NCBI GenBank assembly: GCA_010645155.1
Contig: CM021316.1
Location: 4,884,837 to 4,948,836 of the forward strand
Source: Tigriopus japonicus
Taxonomy: Eukaryota; Arthropoda; Copepoda; Harpacticoida; Harpacticidae
Length of the DNA: 64,000 bases
Direction: 5' to 3'
The notes under the pieces were generated by a model. It saw only the letters and a program-made list of their open reading frames with translations, did no database searches and was not told the origin of the DNA. Both the position numbers and the translations under genes were made by a program. Positions 10,566-22,552 of the stretch are shown here, piece after piece (position 1 is the first letter of the stretch; each line of letters opens with the position of its first letter).

Positions 10566-13500
10566 ATCCACAGAATGCAAGTCCAGATAGGAAATATTGA
10601 TCAGAGACCGCTCAAACAAACGCTCGAAGGTCGGGTCACACACTCACATGTTAGATAGAAGTCAATCCAATAGTCGTAGGCGAAACTGATGTGCTCAAAA
10701 GCTGCCAAACCACAACACACGCTCTGAAATGAGCCAAACTTTTCCTGGATATCGGGTTTATGGCCAAGGGAATCACGATCAGGGACTCTTGTCCATCAGG
10801 TGGTCGTGAAGTAGCATTTAGTTCCTCCTCACATGCACACAACACGTACGAAGATAGGGTTGGCAACGAAACCGCATGCGATTCAGAATTTTCAAAATGA
10901 GAATGATTCACAACCAAAACTAAGCACCAATCATTCCAGTTCCTCACGGCACAGATTCTGTGCGACAACTGTCTCGTTCTCGTTTGTGTATGCTCAATGA
11001 CCGAGTGCAGGTATTCTCCAATGATTCCACCTGTGCTACGGACAGATACTCCGAATACACGTACGTGTGTAGGCAAAGGTTCGAAATTCACACACACACA
11101 CGTTCTTCATTCGTTCGTTCGTACCTACGAACGACATGGACAAAGTGATGCACAATACTATACGATCCGAACTACGGCGAAGCCCCCTTCTCAATCAAGA
11201 ACCCACGACACAAAAGCCAGTCTTGCCGCCGACCAGAGCAATGAGGGCAAGCGCGGTTGCGAAGAATGACTTCAAGACATTGAGCGAACAGAGTATCCAT
11301 CCCCCTGTTGGTCCTTCTCTGCGCGACAATTGTATGATTTCTCGAGACAAATTCTATCCGAGTATTTTCTCCATCATGCCTGACTGACAACCCTTTTTTG
11401 TTATGAGGCAGAAGGCCAATCAGGGGTCAGTCTCATGATTTCATTTTTTTGCGATGCTCTTGCCATCGAGAGTGGAGTTCCAAGTAACATGACCAAAACT
11501 TGCCCAGCTGCAGCTGTTGTTGACCTACGGCGAATAGATGTATTGGCGGGGACCAGATATTATGGATGGGGCTAAATTGAGCCTGAGGAAAGAGTTGATG
11601 CCCTAAGCTTCCACCTGGATGAGAGGAACCATCTAGAGAGACAGTGTAGAAGACACATGCACACTGTTTGTTGGCATTTGGTCGTTGCACGCAGGCACAG
11701 GTCTCCAAGGTAAATGGTACATGTGCTCTACCTGGGTGCTACATCGATGCTAATATTGGACACTTTCCTGGCCGGGGAAGTTCGTGCAGATAAACTCGGA
11801 TTGGTGGTAAGGATTATCATAACCAGTTTAGACCTACTCTCGATTTCAGGTGAAATGTTACAAGTTTTGATGCCTGTGCGTGGTGTACGATACTCACTGA
11901 CAATTTTGTATCGTCAAAGTTAAATACTTCCGTCCTTGCCTAACGTAACCTCAAGGTTGGTTCAGTTTATACTTTGAACAAGAATGCATAGAAAACAGGC
12001 GGGGGATGAGCATTGTCTTGACGGGTTATGGCATGAAAGTCAAACCAACCTGCATGGTATATTGAAGTGGTGATTAGCGGGTTATCTTTCACAGAATCAG
12101 GTGAAAGTTTCATCCATTAACGAGATTGCATCAGAAATGAGTCGACTATGACTTAAAACCACAATTTAGGGAAGGATTTAACTCTGAACCATCATATAAG
12201 ACCCACATTACATTGAAAGGATATGTGATAGTTGATAAGTACGTAGCAGGAGGCGAAAAAACCGTGATGTCCTTCTTGGAGAGGAAATCAAAATTACGCT
12301 CTTTTCATGCTTACTTCCATTGGGCAAATTAGCTCCCCCGTCTCCTAATTGTTTTCCGACATTCTCGCATTATCGCAATTTGTCGCTGCCATGATGAGTG
12401 GTTTGCCGATCATACTCTTGATCGGTGATTTGGATGAGATGTTTCCAAATGTCGATCTTCCCGAATTACCCATGACAATTGTTGTGCATTGTCACCGCCC
12501 TAGTAATTCGGAATACTAAACTTGATGGAAATGGCTCGTACTAGTTGAACGGATGAAACCCTAAGGTTTTGAGGTGGCTTAATGTTCAATAGGAGACAAA
12601 ATGAAAGAAGCAAGCTACGAAAATCTTGGGATTTAAAATTCAGATTGAGGCAAAAGTCCATGAGACTAATTACGTTCCAATTGCTCTAAAATAAAAACAT
12701 AGTTTTCGAAGCCTTTGGGTTTGAAAACCACCAATCGTTCATACCAATTGAGTCTACTTACCTTTTCAGAGTGGTATTGTTTTCCTTCCCAAACGTGCCA
12801 AGACGGCTAAAAACATCCGGTCGTCCTTCCGCCTTATCCACTAAAGTATTTGATCAAGATTTCCGATACAATCATCTGGCGACAAAAGGCAGGATCTCCT
12901 TGAATTTTAGTAAATTTTCAACGTATTCCTTTGGTAGTGAAATCGTTCAATTTTCCACGAGCTTCTTCCTCCATCTTTCTTTTTCATTCGTTGGTCGGCG
13001 GACGTGTTAATAGTAAACAAACCGTGCGCCGTCTTTGTCCACAACGATGTCGAATGTTTCACTCGGACAATGCGTACGTAGATCACCAGGAAGGAGGATG
13101 CTTTTGAACGAGTACTTCTACTAGCATTATCTTCAAATTTACTGGTATATGCGTTAGTCAGGCAAGTTTGCGCAACAATTCTTGTTCGAAGATTCATTTT
13201 CCGTGCCTGCCGGCCATTCTTCAGTCGGGATCTAATTGTGGGGGTATGAAATTGATGCTTTCCTTTAATGGTCGGATAAACCTTCAATCTCAAGCTCGAT
13301 CAGGCTATTTGAAGCATCTCCGGGATGAGCCGACTTATTTTTCATCCTTTTCATGTTTTCCACTTCATTTGGAATCCTCTCAATCGGGAGGATTTCCACT
13401 TGAAGTGAAAAAAAGATATTATGACGAGCGACACTTAATTCCTGACTCGATGGACTGGATCGCTGCCAAATCAGTTAACATGGTGTGTGGCAAAATCCAC

Positions 13501-16183
13501 CAAATGTTTCCCAATTCTTAATTAAGAACAAAATGAATTGGCGTTTTCAGTTTTCAGGCGTACTACAACAGGAACCAAAACGAATGCATTTGTCTCAGAG
13601 ACACCAAAGACACTGACTGCTGCTGCCGACGAGATGAAGCGCCAGAGAGCTTCTTCAAGATTTGAACGACCGATTTCTATCCCAAATCAGAGTCCAATGT
13701 TGTCATCCAAATGTGTTCTGTCATTCAGTTGAATACGGTATTGAACCAACCGCCTAGCCAAACTAACCATGTGCTCGCATCAAAGAAGAAGGTACACTAA
13801 CTTGGATGGGTGGATGGCCGCACCACGCATTCCCACACAGAAACACTCACACATGCACGAACACTACTCGAACCTAATATCCAAGTGGTGTTTCTTTGTG
13901 ACCAAATATATTATCCCCCCTCCTTGGGATCCGTCCGTCCGTCCTTTTAGGATCCTTATGAAGATGGTTTGCTGTTTAGAAGAGGAGCGTGTGAGTATAT
14001 GTTTAGAAGGAAATAGCATTGCCACACGAATTAATGGCACCCATGCTTAGGAGTAGTGCAGTTTTGATATGTCGTGATTGCTGGACTCCCGAGGATCCTT
14101 GGTTCGTTCCTCTTCCTTATACATACATCGCAGAATAACTATGTTCGGGTCATGACTGCACTTCTTAGACTCGGTCGTGAATTCGTCTTCGAAACGCTTG
14201 TGAGCTGTGGCGATGACAAGCGTAAATGGGTCTTAAAAGGGACCCAGCTACATTGTAGATTTAGTCATTTTTGATGGCCCCCATTCATTAGGTTTCTTAG
14301 TCGAGGGGCAGTCATTCTCGAGAGTGTGTCAAAACTAAAGGCCTTAACATGTACCCATTGGATGTTGGCTAAAATATCGATTCTGGGAAGTTGAGGCCAG
14401 GAAGTTCACATGGTCTCAAGGACCGCAATTTTTCCACATGGATTTATGCATTATTAAAAGCACTTCCGCGCGGCGTGTAGTTAAAACCCCCTTTGTGGTC
14501 CTGATTGAGACCGGTTGAAGCGGATGATTCCGAACAGAAACCGCGACAGCCTCGGACCCGACAAGCCGGAGCATACTACTCGTTAAAGAGTATCGAATCA
14601 TGTGCACCACTTCAATTCTTGGCTTGAATCATCTTCCACGTCTTTCAAGACAGTCCAAGGTTCTGAGATAAAATATTGCGCATTGATGACACATTCTACT
14701 TATCATGTAGTTCTTACAAAGGTCCAGTCTTACCTACTCACACACTCCATCTTCAATGAGTGAATAGTGAATTTTGCATGAGTCTGCGTTTTGATGACAT
14801 TATTTCTCGGTCTTGAAATCTCATATGTTAACCATCCAAGGCGTTGTTGGATCTGTTCTCTGTTTCTGTCAGATTACCTTGATTTTCTTGACATTTTTAT
14901 GAAAGACTAGTCACGCATGTCGAGCGTGTTACCACAATCAATTCATAATTAATTACACTTATCCGGAAGCAGAAGATTCATCATAACGCGCTCGAGAACC
15001 TATTGCTCCTTTCCTTCTATTACGAGGAATGCCTATATTTTTTTGAGCTTAATCAAACCATATTCTGTGGGCGAAGAAGAAGCAGAAGAAGATCACTCCT
15101 TTGGCAAGTTGCAAAGGACCCTCGCCATAATAACGACAACAAAAGGTGATCTAGTTTGGTAGTTCAGAATCGGGAGGAATAACTCCGAATATCTTTTCCT
15201 TACCTGAACCTTCACAAGGAACGTTAGTCACATCGAAAGTCAATGGTTTGTCTGCACAAGTTTGTTGCTCGAAAAGATTCCGGTTTTACCCCATTTCAAA
15301 CTTATTATCCGAACGATGCTACGGTTCCAAATCAGGGGTGTTTGTGTATCCACGAAGCCTCCTTGCTCATATCATGGTTGAAAACATACAGGGTGTAAAA
15401 ATGTACTTGATCATTTGTTTCAAAGTTGGAGTTGGTAGGAAGTTTTTACCATTAGCCAGTTCCTTTTACTCTCGGTTTGGCCTCTAAATTTGGAGTAGGC
15501 CCTGATGAGGGTTAATGTCGGGGTTGTTCAAAGATGAAGTTATGATAATTAACTGTGTGTGTACTTAACGTCCTATTTGCTAACAACGCAACCAACAAGA
15601 CTTCGGTTTCGGTTGAAATAAACACTCTGTAGAGTCCTTTCATTTGAGCGTGGGAGTCGATAGGGAGAAGAACTTGAGGAGGGAGTCCAAGAACTTCATG
15701 GGCTATCGTCTCGTTCGTTGGTGGCGTTTCCAGAATCCCCCGAGTGAAGTGAATGCTGATGATGCCAGTCAAGGGCCTCCGCCGCTTCGTTACGTAAAAT
15801 GATCTTGAGCAGGTGGCCAAGTGCATCCATTCAGCATACGAAGAACTCACTCAAGCATTTATCTGATTTTCATCCCTAAATTGTGCTGGGGGTCCCTTCC
15901 TAATGTTATTGTAAAACACTAGTAACAAGGTTAACTTTGCCAGATGCGAGCTTAAAACCTGGCCATAGTCGTGCAATCAAGGGCAGGAAGAAACGTTAAC
16001 GAACTTTTTCTCCCATTCTTCACTTATTCTTATTTAGAGCCTTCTTACATATGAGCTGGATCTGCAAACACTGCAAACGGATGATTACTGAATTCACGAT
16101 TTCAATTTCAATGAGAATAATAATTCAAATGCCCATGACATTTCACATTGCTAAGAACACAATGTAAACAGGCTTGTGATGTT

Positions 16184-16256
16184 GGTGGAGGGTGGTACTA
16201 GGTAGTGTTGGCGTTGGTTGAGATGATAGCCAACATCACCAATACCATCATCCACC
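16184..16256. repeat. Imperfect hairpin of about 73 nt (pre-miRNA-sized)
   Basis: The arm at 16184-16212 (ggtggagggtggtactaggt and on to gttggc) pairs imperfectly with 16229-16256 (gccaacatcaccaatacc and on to catccacc). The loop is about 16 nt. About 22 of 28 positions match by Watson-Crick pairing with one bulge, and some mismatches could be G-U. Size and shape suit a microRNA precursor, but conservation and expression are unknown. Confidence 0.4.
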
Positions 16257-16739
16257 TTTGCAAAGGTTTGGCTTGATTGAGTAAAATTTGCATCGATTTT
16301 TGTCATTTGAGGGGGGTCTTCGGGATCTCCAAAAGTTTATCATGTCGATGTTTACACGTTTGGAATGTGTTCGTCGTTCTCGGGTTGGTTGACGTGGAGG
16401 TTAACCTTACAAATGTGACGTTTGGGTGTGGAAGTGTTTTCAGTATTGAAGAGCGTTTATCTCTCAATCTAACCATTCCGGAATCCGATTATTGATGGCG
16501 TTCACCAATCCATCTTTCACCAGATGGACAGATCCGATAGTTATGGTTGATCCTGGTATTCTTGGCACATTGGTCCCGAGCGTTCGTTCGTCGGTTCGTT
16601 TTGTGTGGTTCCTAATGTTCAAGCCAAGATGTTGGCACAATTGAATTGATTTCGGCAGATGTCAAAATCAAACTCGTCATGGGTCTCGTCAAATGTAGTA
16701 ACTGCAATACGCCTGTTTTCAGCTTGGTGTTTGTGGATG

Positions 16740-16760
16740 CGTGTGTGTGTGTGTGTGTGT
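16740..16760. repeat. GT/CA microsatellite
   Basis: About ten uninterrupted GT units are followed by a single GA interruption. It creates spurious Thr-His reading frames on the minus strand. Confidence 0.95.
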
Positions 16761-19700
16761 GAGTGTAACGTGAATTGCAAACGCTTGAAGAATCATTCTT
16801 ATGCAATCCCATTCGTAACGGGGGAAGAAGGCAGCACCATTGACTGAATCAAGAAACAAACAGTTGATGCTCGTAGATTGTGTTCTTGACATGGCGTAAG
16901 GTGTAAGAGAAATAATCATCATAAGTACATTCATTCGAAAACAATAGAGTCTCATTAAGAAAACAAGGCCATCGGGTGACGTCAGAAGGCCGAACAATCA
17001 CATGTTTGCGACCACATATATTGTGACCAATCACAGTGTCAACCAAAATTGGCATTTGTTTGTCCGTTTTGCAATTCATCACTATATTCCAAGCGATTGC
17101 AAGTGCCACAACCAAAGAAAGAGTCTACTCAACATCGAAGTTGAAGAGGGGCCTGAAAATATTTGCACATTAACTAATCCCAATGAATAGCTATAGATTT
17201 TCATGCCAAAAACGTAATCTGATCAAACCTATCGGGACAAGATCGAAATTGATGATGAGAAGTAAATGAATTTTGAGCCGATCTTGGCATTCCTTGGCGG
17301 TAAAACCCGACGAAGTGTTGTATTTCGATGAACAAGAGAAGTGTAGTAAGTCCCAAAATCTGTACACTAGACAAATCATTTACCTAGTATGCAAATTCCT
17401 TTCCAGTCAACATGAATAATCATGCCAGAGGCATGCCAAATCCGTCATAGTGAGTTGACAAAAAGTAGAAATAAAGACTAGTACCTACACCGAGTGAGTT
17501 CTCCAACAAGTCTTTGTGCTCTTTATTACACCGATGAATTTGAATGCATTTACGTTTCTTACGTCAATTTGGCGGACATTGCCCAGACCCGTTTTGAAGC
17601 TTCGAAGAGGAGGCCCAAAGAACTTGTCTTGGCCTAAAACGATTGAACGGGGACAAAATATTCAGTAACTGTATATTCCTCTTCCTTCATCATTTTCATC
17701 ATCATCGCCATCATCATTATCCTTCGAATGCAAGAGCAACACCGGAGGAGGAATAGAACTGGAATGACGATTCAGACCTTAATTTCTTGATTTGAAATGC
17801 TTTTGTTGGATTTTGTTCAGATCTGAGGGGGCGTTTCTGTTCTCAAAGTGGATTTAACGCTACTTAACGCGACTGTCTTGGATTTTCATAGTCCTCAATG
17901 CCCGGAGAGTCAACAGGTTCAAACCTACTAGTTCAATGTTCTTATAAACTCCTAGGTAGAAGTCCCGTGCTTGTATTACTCCACTTGGCAATACGCCGTA
18001 GCTCATTCATCTCTTCGTGAGGGCCTAATTTGTCGCCAAGTTTGTCAGATTAAAGCTTCTCGTTGTAGTTCAAGATTTTGAAATACCGTCTGTCATCGTG
18101 GGGCGGGAACGTGTGAATGGGTGGTGTCAGAACCATCGCCATGGGAACGGACACAAAAGGGCGAGAGCCTAACTGACGTATTCGCCGACTTTAATTACTT
18201 CCGACCATCAACAAATGAAATGAGCGGCAGTTCATTATTCCGCCATTTTCGAACCTCAAACACTTTCGAGATCAGACAAGACACGTGTGGGACGTTTTCA
18301 ATGGGTTGTAATCAAACAGACGGGCAGGTCACCATCAGTTATGGCAATAATATGTTTGAAGAATTCCTTAACCTTCGGTTGATTTGAGCATCAATCTTGT
18401 AACCAAAGGAAAGAAGAGGCCTAATGTATTGTATGAACGTGGAACGGGTCGCACGAAATCACAATCTGATCCGAAATAATCAAACGAGACAAGATGCACA
18501 AGTAGACACAGTATTCTGCCCATCTGATTTGACTACGTCGATCTTGATCCTGTCAAGTTGAAGGTTGACGGTTGCAGGAAGCAATGATCATGTATCAAAA
18601 ACCTTCGGTGGCTCACATCAATCCTGGGGCAGTCTGCTTTTGGGTTGGGGCTTCTTTTTTAAATAGCACCCTTCACGGAGCAAGAATAAGTCGCGAGACC
18701 TATATTTCAAGAGGCACTTTTAAAAGCGTGAATTATGACATTTCTTTTTACTAGGGGTAGGTTTTTCAATCCGCAAGCCTACTCTATGTCTACTCGATAG
18801 AAGGAAGACACCTTGAGTCAGAGGTCAGCCCTGCGACAAAAGACACGTGTGATATTTGAAGAGGTCAGATTTGCGTGAAAAAAAACGCCAATCAGATGTC
18901 AAGAACTCAAACGATCTCTTTGAAAGCGTGTTCTTTGGAAGAGAGCAAGGGCTTGTCATTGTTCCTTTTGATGCGGTTCATGGATGTTCATATAAGGAAT
19001 CTGGATTTGCTCGAATGTATGCAAGTTCAGTACATGTGGCATGATTTCAAAAATGACATTCCACGATGTTCAGGCAAATTCCAAATTCAGAGGGAAAAAC
19101 TGCCAGAGCTCAAGCAGGATCCCCATTAAATTTCAATTTTCTCTGGAAACTGGAAACCTTGAGATACCTTTGGGATTCCAGCTTAAAGCAGTCTGGATTT
19201 TTACAATATCGAGGTCAAGCGAACCAAGGGTGAGAATAATGAATTCAGATTGAATAGCTCAACATTTCAGTTTCCCGCCCAAAATAGGGCGGATCTTAGT
19301 TGGTTGCCTTGTGTTTTCTCAAAATGAAAAGATGACACGACTTTGGCCATGAGCTATTTTAATTTTTCTTTATTTAGAACTGGTCGATTTATGCAGGCCC
19401 AAAGAAAAAGGTGTAACCCATAGTTGATTGATTCCCGGCTTTGTTGAGCCAGGGCTAACAAGGTTATAAAAAGGACTTCTTGCATCTGAAAGTTTAATGA
19501 TAGGATGATTGCCTTTGGTAAAGACCACAAGATTGATGGTACGAGGCTTTATTTCGCTAAAACAATTGACCAGAGTGAGCATTTCTCTCACAAAATGGCT
19601 TGCCTCTCTTGAATCAGCGACGCACAAACGGGTACATGGAGTACATTTGAAGGGTTGGGCAATACCTTTTGTGAAGGATGCAATTTCCTTATAAAATGCT

Positions 19701-21164
19701 TGATAAAAACTCATTTTTTTCAAGTGGAATATTTTGGCCTGATATTGTCCACTATTCCAAAACAAGTACATGATTCTAACCATTGAGAGTTGATAGATTG
19801 CCTTTGTGGAAAGCTTAAAAACGGCATGATTAAATTAAGAGAATGCCTCTCTAACTTTTATCGAAGTGTTCGTCCTTGGGTTGGTTGTTAGTTTAGAGTT
19901 TCTTTAAGGCCAAACACTTAACATTTATCATGATTTCAGATGCTGGTTAGCCTTTTTAAACTAGACTAGTTTTTCTCTTGGCATGAATAAATTTCTTAGA
20001 CAGGTGACGTTTGCTTCTGAGTTGAGACTGCAATTCAATAAGGCTCAAAGCAGAAGCTAGTAGGTTGTCAAAAATTGGCAAACCCATGTGAGAAAGAAAA
20101 ATAACCAGGTGAAATCATTCATCCCAATGAGAGACGTATGGATGTGTTTCCTCATATTTCCTCGGGGTCGAGTAATTATGAGGAACACAATGCGAAAATC
20201 TGCAGGGGAGGTGATGGATGCCTTCAATCAGGGGAAATATTTCTTTGCTTCACACACTGACATTGCTGGTAATTATCTAATAGTTATGAGCGGTTTTTCC
20301 TCAACAATGGAAGAATACAACGAGCGAGAAGCACATTTTAACTTCACGTGGTGACGATGTTTTTCTTCCATATTCTGACATTGTCTCATTCCCGTTTCCC
20401 ACCGGGTCTCGATCACCCGACAGACAAAGAGAAGCTTTTAGTCGAGACAAGCAAAACTGAAGAAAAGTCATTTGTAATATTTACACCACTGACATAAAAT
20501 CAAAATGCCTGGGGCCAAATTCCGGCCACGCACGTCTCACGATTTCAAGTAGACTCTTCAAATTCTCGACTTTGGTGGCGTGGAAATCGCGTGGAACGGA
20601 ACAGGTTGGATCATTAGTTGTAGACAATTTTTCACCTATCGAAGAAGTTTTTAAAGAGCCTGACGAAAAACCACTTCGTTCGTCGATGGGTAACGAAGGA
20701 AACTGACTGATTTGGGTATTGCAAAGGCTCAAACAGACATCAGGGCTGCGGCCCTCAAGTCAGATCTTTGAGATCACTGGGGAAAACGGAACAAGGGCAA
20801 TAAAATGAGCAAAAAGTTTAGTCTGCTTGACTAGATTGATACAAGTTAGGAATTTGACCCCAATTAGGGAAATTGTAAATAAAAATGGTTAGCTTTGACT
20901 ACATTCTTTCGGATCTAACATTTGTAGCAACTATTTGAGGAGAAATTGTGAAAAACCAATCAAGCAATCGAATAAAGTCCATCCATTTTGGAAGCCCTCG
21001 GGTAATGGGTAAATTCTCAATATGTGTTGTGTCCAAATGACAAACTATAAAATCATAAATCAAGAGAAGGAAACTTGTCACTTTTAGTAGAACATGTGGG
21101 AATGATATTGGAGGAAGTTGAAATATCTGATAAAAAATAAAGAATAATGTTCCCTTTGAAAAAG

Positions 21165-21355
21165 AGCTCAATTTTTTATTTAATGGTTGCGGATTTTCTA
21201 CTACCGCTTCAAGGAATGCGATTCCCTGTAAACAAGGATTTCTCCCAACAGCTTCAATCCGATCCCCAACAGGATTCGAACCTACGCCGTCTGGGGAAGC
21301 ACTTACACTCGGCTCTTGTAAGAACGCATTAGTACCACTCTGAGTAGCCACTCTG
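21165..21355 (-). mobile_element. tRNA-derived SINE with a LINE-like 3' tail
   Basis: Read on the minus strand, the element starts with a tRNA-like head. An A-box-like stretch (tggctactcagagtgg) lies near 21350-21330. A good B box (ggttcgaatcc, reverse complement of ggattcgaacc) lies near 21270-21280. After a short body, the tail agggaatcgcattccttg then aagcggtag and aaaatccgc (about 21189-21228) closely matches the 3' end of the LINE copy at 32205-32246. An AT-rich end follows. The acceptor stem does not fold properly, so this is not a working tRNA gene. The head would give RNA polymerase III transcription. The LINE supplying its reverse transcriptase is inferred from the shared tail. Confidence 0.75.
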
Positions 21356-22552
21356 GCTTCCTTAAATTCACTATTTTACAATTGTTGGATTAAATCTGTA
21401 AAACAGCCATTCCTGTGGCCATTAAGAAATAGGTCTGCACTGTGGTTTTTAAGCCCTAACTTTGCACTTGAACTTGACTCAAATTAAGACGAAATACCGT
21501 TGATTCTAACAACAAAAACATGTATTTCAAATTTTGGTATCTAAACGTTCGAGATTGGGTTTGTCATATTAAATATGTTATTAATGCACAGCCAAACAGG
21601 AACATTTTTAACAGGCCCCAGAAAAGACCTGTCTGAGTGCGATTTTTTTCGCTCTCACCTACTCGTTTTCGCGAGACGACACTGGGCTGATTAGGGAGGG
21701 CGGGGCGAGCACTAGTTACATCGAAATGGTCGATGGCAAACTCCGGTCCTTGGTTCATGGGTAATTCTATCTGGTAATGGGGGTAAGGATACACAGCGTA
21801 ATATCATTGTAACAATGGAACCGGGTTTATTGTGGATCAGGATCGGATTTAAATTTTCCGAATATCGCGGTCTTTGAAGAAGGCAAGGGGGAGGTGGGTC
21901 ATATTAAGAATAAAGCAATAAGCATAAATCGGTTGGTTATGATAATAGTTAAAAAAATACTGCTTCGATCATGTTGGAACCGATATTTTAGCAACGTACA
22001 TTTGCATGACGACTTGGCTCACAAAGTGGTTATGGCAACTTCATACTCTTTTTGATAATGGTTATTTGATGTTGGGAGACATAAGAGGGGAAAATGACGA
22101 ACCTAAGAGGCGGGGCTTAAAATGTCCAGAGGGAAATTTGGAACCGAGCAAATGGCCCGAACGTATTTGAGATCTTTGAGGAGAACTTTGACTACAAGAT
22201 ATCGCACGGCAAATCACCACATTTCATTTTGGTAGTTAACACAAACCCTGTTCAACAGAGCGTCGAGATTAAACACATTCGTGGTTTTTCAAGATTCGTG
22301 GAGGGGAAAACCGAGAAAATCATTTCCTAAATCGCACGAAGAGGGACAAGGGTCAGGAGGAGGACTTCAGAGATCCTGAATCAGTAACGAATCTAGATCA
22401 GAACCAGGTGCCCGTGGTCCTCAATTTCGAGTTCATAATTTCAGGAAAAGGCACGCTCGGTGGGTGGTTTGGTTATTCAATTTCGGATTGGTTGCAATGC
22501 CAACCGCAAAACTGGTCGGACTAATTTCGCCCTTATTGTTCACGATCAGAGT
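21356..22552. other. Intergenic, 3' flank of the CD36-like gene
   Basis: No gene is recognised. A TTTATT at 21826-21831 is an AATAAA poly(A) signal on the minus strand, about 720 nt beyond the CD36-like stop codon. It is the best visible candidate for its 3' end. Confidence 0.35.

Larger units (their letters stand above)
10566..21164. other. Long gene-poor region, about 10.6 kb
   Basis: I found no supportable gene. The longest open stretches (10651-11097 minus, 148 codons; 19370-19783 minus, 137 codons; 13168-13521 plus, 117 codons) lack recognisable domains and plausible splice partners. Local features are a short CA run at about 11090, an imperfect hairpin at 16184-16256, a GT microsatellite at 16740-16760 and a SINE just beyond the right edge. 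The region could contain unrecognised exons or enhancers. Confidence 0.4.

Noticed and set aside
10651..11097. 148-codon minus open frame
   Set aside because: No domain, no splice partners and poor composition; it overlaps CA-repeat sequence.
13420..13470. Peptide LIPDSMDW resembling a cysteine-protease propeptide junction
   Set aside because: Downstream catalytic motifs are absent, so the match is chance.
19370..19783. 137-codon minus open frame
   Set aside because: No recognisable family, leader or splice context; not enough to call a gene.
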